Of a stretch of 64,000 nt of DNA, positions 60,217 through 64,000 are shown one piece after another. How positions within the stretch are numbered: the stretch's first letter is position 1; every line of letters starts with the position of its first letter. Where the stretch lies: the NCBI GenBank assembly GCA_037176845.1, contig JAYKXP010000007.1, positions 744,001 through 808,000 on the forward strand. Direction: 5' to 3'. The DNA is from Paramarasmius palmivorus. Taxonomy: Eukaryota; Basidiomycota; Agaricomycetes; Agaricales; Marasmiaceae. The position numbers and the translations under genes are program-made. The notes under the pieces are model-generated. The model did no database searches, was not told the DNA's origin, and saw only the letters and a program-made list of their open reading frames with translations.

Positions 60217-61206
60217 ATGTCAGAAGACGTCACAACCTCGAGTGAAATCGTAGACTTCCTCGAACCTCCCTTCAACCATCCAGATGCGGATGTAATCGTG
60301 CGTTCTATATCCAGTGGTGTCGACTTCCGCACTATCAGGTCTTTCCTATCCTTTGCATCACCAGTATGGCAGAGCATGCTGTCCATTCCCCAATCGGAAG
60401 ACTTAAGGGAGACTAAAGATGGCCTTTGGATTATACCATTTGATGAAGATCAGGACACGCTGGAATCACTCCTTAGGTTTTGTTATCCAGCTGGTGTCAC
60501 CGCCACGATCCCAACCCTTCAGCATGCAGCCAGGGTATTCGAAGCAGCGAGGAAGTATTGTTTAGACGGAGTGGAGAGTGCCATGATGAAAGAAGTGGCA
60601 GGAAGACATCTTCGCACCGAACCCTTGCGTTTGTTCGCGTTCGCCACTCGGTTCGGGATGTACGATGAGCGGAAGCTGGCTGCCAAAGAGACTCTTCGTA
60701 TACCCCTATTGGAACGAGGGTATATCGACGAATTGGAATGGATGACTGCTGGGTCGTATATCCGTCTTCAAGAGTACCATATCCGCTGTGGCGAGGTAGC
60801 GAGTGATCTGGCACGGAATCTGGGCTGGGTTGTTAGGGATTCGTATGTGTGGTTTGAATGTACGGACTGCGCGAGACGGGATGGGGCAACGTGGGTGGTA
60901 ACGATTTCGGAGAATCGAAGGAAATGGGTGTATTCGAGGTGGTGGCAGGATTTCATGACGGCGATGGGACAAGCATTAAAGGAGCGCCCGTCTCCTGCAA
61001 CTGTGAAGGACCAGAGGCTGGTAGACGATGCATTGGCCAAAGCCTGTTCAATATGTCAGGTTTGTCGTGGTAGAGTTTTCACCGAGGTGAGGGAGTTTTG
61101 CGAACTTTTGGCGGAGGAAGTGGAGGACGTGACAAGTGCTGTAAGTCAACTCCACGGTCGTTGCAAGCCTCTCATACTCATCATTCTATAGGTCAACCTG
61201 CTGTAA
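60217..61206 (+). CDS. BTB/POZ-domain protein (copy 2)
   Basis: The ATG at 60217 starts MSEDVTTSSEIVDFLEPPFN. The BTB block DADVIVRSISSGVDFRTIRS, FLSFASPVWQSML parallels the 32.3-kb protein closely. LRFCYPAGVTATIPTLQHAA, then EPLRLFAFATRFGMYDERKL, FECTDCARRDGATWVV and CSICQVCRGRVFTEVREFCE continue the match. A donor at 61141 (GTAAGT) and acceptor TATAG end the protein VNLL at 61206. About 310 residues. Its 3' end faces the 3' end of the second Dal5-like transporter, 54 bp away, whereas the related BTB gene at 31.3 kb lies upstream of its transporter in the same direction. Confidence 0.88.
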
Positions 61207-61260
61207 CTTAAACAACCTGCATTTCCTATTCCTATACGATACACCATTCTCTTCTCTCGC

Positions 61261-63719
61261 CTAAGCCGTGTACACAAAGTAGATATTCCTGGAACATTGG
61301 CTCAATTCTCCGACTCGAGGGGAAGAGACCGAAAACATACTGTTTATCTGTCAAATCTGCAAATGCATGCCTCTCTCTTTCTCGTTGGACATCCTCATCC
61401 GTCCAACCCTTCTCAGCTTTCAGCGCTTCGATTTGTGCCCTCTTCTTGGTGTTTAAGCGAAGATTAATCCAGCGAAGCAACCAGCAGATGCCCAGTTGGA
61501 CTGTGAGTAGGACCATTATGGCTATCTTGCCAGGAATGTATGCTGGTGCATCTTTGGGCAGGAAAATCTCCGTTCCGACGATGTTGCCGACACTGAAGGA
61601 GACCATGGTCATGGCGTTGATGGTGCTCTTTTTCGTGTGTCCACCAGTGTTACTGGCGTTGTAGGCGTAGACGCACGAGAGTGCGCTTCCGAACGTGCCG
61701 ATAAGGTAGATGGCTGGAGTAATGGTTCAGCTTGCGATCCCCCAACGTGATACAATTTTTACGCACCAAAGAGTAGGGCACCTTTCTCCCCAGACCCGTT
61801 GAGTCCAATGAGCATGGCTGTTGTATGGTTAGCCATCTATCACCGCGGAAAAGTAAGTCGAGTACCAGCTCCAACAATTGTGGGAATGAGTGCGAATGCT
61901 ATCGGAAGCATGCGTTCGTTCTGTGCATACTAATGAGCGATCTAGACTAAGGTTCATTGATGATTTATAGCACCTTCTTGTCAGAGTACCAGCCACAGAA
62001 AAGCGTGGTTAGAGATGCCACGGCTCCCTCGGGAGTAGATAGAATCAAGGTTTGTTTGGACCTTGCAATAGTTAGTATGAAGGCAAGCTGGGAGAAGACA
62101 AGGATTACGTGTATCCAAAGTCCTTGATAATGAGGTTTGAGACTAGTATTTCGTGAGCAGTATTCCAAGAAGAGGTCCAATCTAAAACTCACAGTTACTC
62201 AGTCCACCGTTGGGGATACTCGCTAGGTAGGGTGATTGTCAGGTCTCTAATAAATCAAGTAGAAGGTGTTCTTACTGAGCAGGGTCGTAAGAACGATCAG
62301 CCAAGTTCTTATATCGGTGAGCGCCTCCCAAACCTGTTCCCTCTTGAGTTCCTTGTTCGCCACACCTCCCTGATCATTTCTAATGCGTTCAATTGCTGCA
62401 ACTCGTTCTTCCTGCGTCAAGAAACGTGCTTGCATAGGCGAGTCGGGCATCCAAATTAAAACGCATACACCGACGAGGACCGCTAGTCCTCCAAGGAGAA
62501 TATATATGATTCTCCAAGGGGCGATGTCGCGCCCATCGTAATGTGCTACACCCTGGAGTCACAGTTATGGTTAGTGTGCGTGCAGAAATGTGAACCAAGA
62601 GGCGTACGTATGCAACAAAGCCGCCAAAGATCTTTGTCAAGCCGTTCTGGTTACTCAGGCAATCAGTAAAGGATGACTTTTTAGATGTTATATATATATG
62701 GGTCTCACCATGACGTAGAACCACGAAATTCGTTGAGCCTGTACGAGATCTATATGTATAAGGGATGGCTTTCATCATGAGATGGACTTGCCTGTTCATT
62801 CTTCTTGTAGAACATCGATATAATGTGAATCAACACAGGAGCAACACAGCTCTCGCACATCCCTGAGATCCTGGTTACTTACAAATCCCGAGTACATCGT
62901 TTGAAACATACCGAGAAGGAACCTCAAAGCAAAGAATGCCCCGAAGGAGGGAGCTATAGCGTGAAGGGCAAGCACAATGCCCCATATAACCATGTTACCG
63001 CCTGTACTCGTTTATTATAAGTGCTAGCGTTCAACGATCAAAGGAAGGGTTACGTGACATACCGAGGTACTTTGCGATCCTAGTTTTTTGGGCCAGATAT
63101 ACAGTAGGGAATTCGAAAGCCAGGAAACCTTTGGGCTATGAGCAAGGTGCAAAACCCCCAGAGATCGAACTTCACCTAGATAAAACGCCATGGACACTAG
63201 ATTATATTGCTGTAACAAGTCTAAGCACGACTTGTAACTCGAAGAACGGCGACGTAAATGACTTGCCTGTCCTTTGATCGGAAGTCCCATGACGCTACGA
63301 GGGGAATTCAATAGCCATGTATTCAAATAGTTGGTAAACAGTACCTGGCGTAGTTTAAAGACGTCTTATCCCTTTAGAAGCTTAGCATTGTTGTCGAGGC
63401 GAAAAAGTATTCTCCTTACAGAAATTGTGAAAAGTAAACCGCGGCGCATAGAGGTGGTATTAGCAAGTCCTGTGGGGTGTCAGGCTTCAGCAGGTCATTC
63501 AAATACCGTGAAGTTGTGTCGTACCATTTTCCGACGCAGCTTGCGATTGTATTCCTCGCTGAAATCGGCGGTTCTCTCCAGCCCCACCAACTTCAGAGCT
63601 TCATCGCCAGCGGAAAGGTTAATCGAGTCCGAACTCGGGGAGTAGGGCGCTTTCTCATCCGCATACGCCGACTTCGCGTCCACGTTGTCATTGTCGAGGT
63701 TCTTGTCGGGCAAAGTCAT
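61261..63719 (-). CDS. MFS transporter, allantoate permease/Dal5-like (copy 2)
   Basis: The ATG at 63719 starts MTLPDKNLDNDNVDAKSAYA, then the same ALKLVGLERTADFSEEYNRK, LRRKM hallmark as copy 1. Later exons give GIVLALHAIAPSFGAFFALR, FLLGM, MPDSPMQARFLTQEERVAAI, SIPNGGLSN and SKQTLILSTPEGAVASLTTL. The C-terminal tail is KAEKGWTDEDVQRERERHAF, and the last small exon is NIYFVYTA with a stop at 61261-61263. The final intron uses GTATGT..TTCCAG; an unspliced reading would give a false tail. The frame appears intact through about eleven exons. It is a plasma-membrane solute carrier of unknown substrate, paralogous to 28.6-31.0 kb. Confidence 0.88.
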
Positions 63720-64000
63720 GATAGTGGGAAGGTGCGAAATAGAACCTGAGAAGTTTGGATACTTTAAAGGCTTTTAAACGTTTTGAACGGAACCCTGTGA
63801 CACAGAATGCAGATAAGCATAAAGTCCGCTTGTTTATCAGCATCTACGCCAGAAATGCCTAGCGAATGAAGCGATATCGTTCGGCCAACACGAGGAACTG
63901 AAAAACTGGAATTTGACGGGTCCACTCAAGGCCGCTGAATGTAAGGAACAGCTGATAAGTTGATAAACTCCACTCTTCAGTGGTCGGGCCGGAAGGTGCT

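Noticed and set aside
61141..61191. Read-through tail VSQLHGRCKPLILIIL of the BTB protein
   Set aside because: A GTAAGT donor and TATAG acceptor give a better short end, matching the splice position in the 59.1-kb paralogue.
1..64000. CRISPR arrays, rRNA or tRNA genes
   Set aside because: No regularly spaced repeats and no cloverleaf with a T-loop signature was found by eye; a tRNA scan would settle the latter.

Overview
The window looks like nuclear DNA of a filamentous basidiomycete, most likely an Agaricomycete. Genes are broken by many short introns (about 45-75 bp, mostly GT..AG), several proteins are of mushroom type (berberine-bridge-like oxidase, oxalate decarboxylase, P450, lineage-specific BTB proteins), and there is no operon organisation. 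Exon joins below were worked out by eye from splice signals and protein continuity; no alignment or transcript data were available.

Layout. 0.3-2.1 kb: an unrecognised Ser/Thr-rich protein (-). 2.5-8.2 kb: a large adenylation / carrier / membrane / hexapeptide-acyltransferase protein of the poly-lysine-synthetase (Pls/PosA) type (-), whose last exons run in frame into a RING finger. 8.3-12.9 kb: a gene-poor stretch with a decayed zinc alcohol dehydrogenase. 12.9-17.9 kb: an unrecognised gene, an Lpl1-like lipase and two or three small uncertain genes, all (-). 17.9-21.5 kb: the Paf1-complex TPR subunit CTR9 (-). 22.0-24.5 kb: an FAD-linked oxidase (+). 24.6-27.2 kb: a two-exon gene (-) for an 858-residue protein that joins 2H phosphodiesterase-like, dual-specificity-phosphatase, P-loop kinase and RNA ligase modules. 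27.6-28.4 kb: a broken copy of the N-terminal part of TOR kinase (+). 28.6-32.4 kb: a Dal5-like transporter and a BTB protein. 32.9-39.0 kb (+): a coiled-coil protein, nitronate monooxygenase, a RING/coiled-coil protein and an Mrx11-like (FLILHELTA) protein. 39.2-39.7 kb: a frameshifted fragment. 41.2-43.6 kb: secreted oxalate decarboxylase (+). 43.7-45.9 kb: a P450 (-). 46.7-47.1 kb: the tiny recombination factor Swi5 (-). 47.9-50.5 kb: a second type of MFS transporter (-). 52.1-55.6 kb: a Reg1-like PP1 regulator (-). 55.7-59.1 kb: no convincing gene. 59.1-61.2 kb: two more BTB proteins (+). 61.3-63.7 kb: a second copy of the Dal5-like transporter (-).

The genes do not form one obvious pathway. 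Core eukaryotic genes (CTR9, Swi5, Reg1-like, Mrx11-like) are interspersed with expanded, duplicated or decaying accessory genes: MFS/BTB pairs at both ends of the window, a TOR fragment, an ADH relic and a frameshifted fragment. The two most unusual proteins are the synthetase-RING fusion and the multi-domain RNA end-repair protein.
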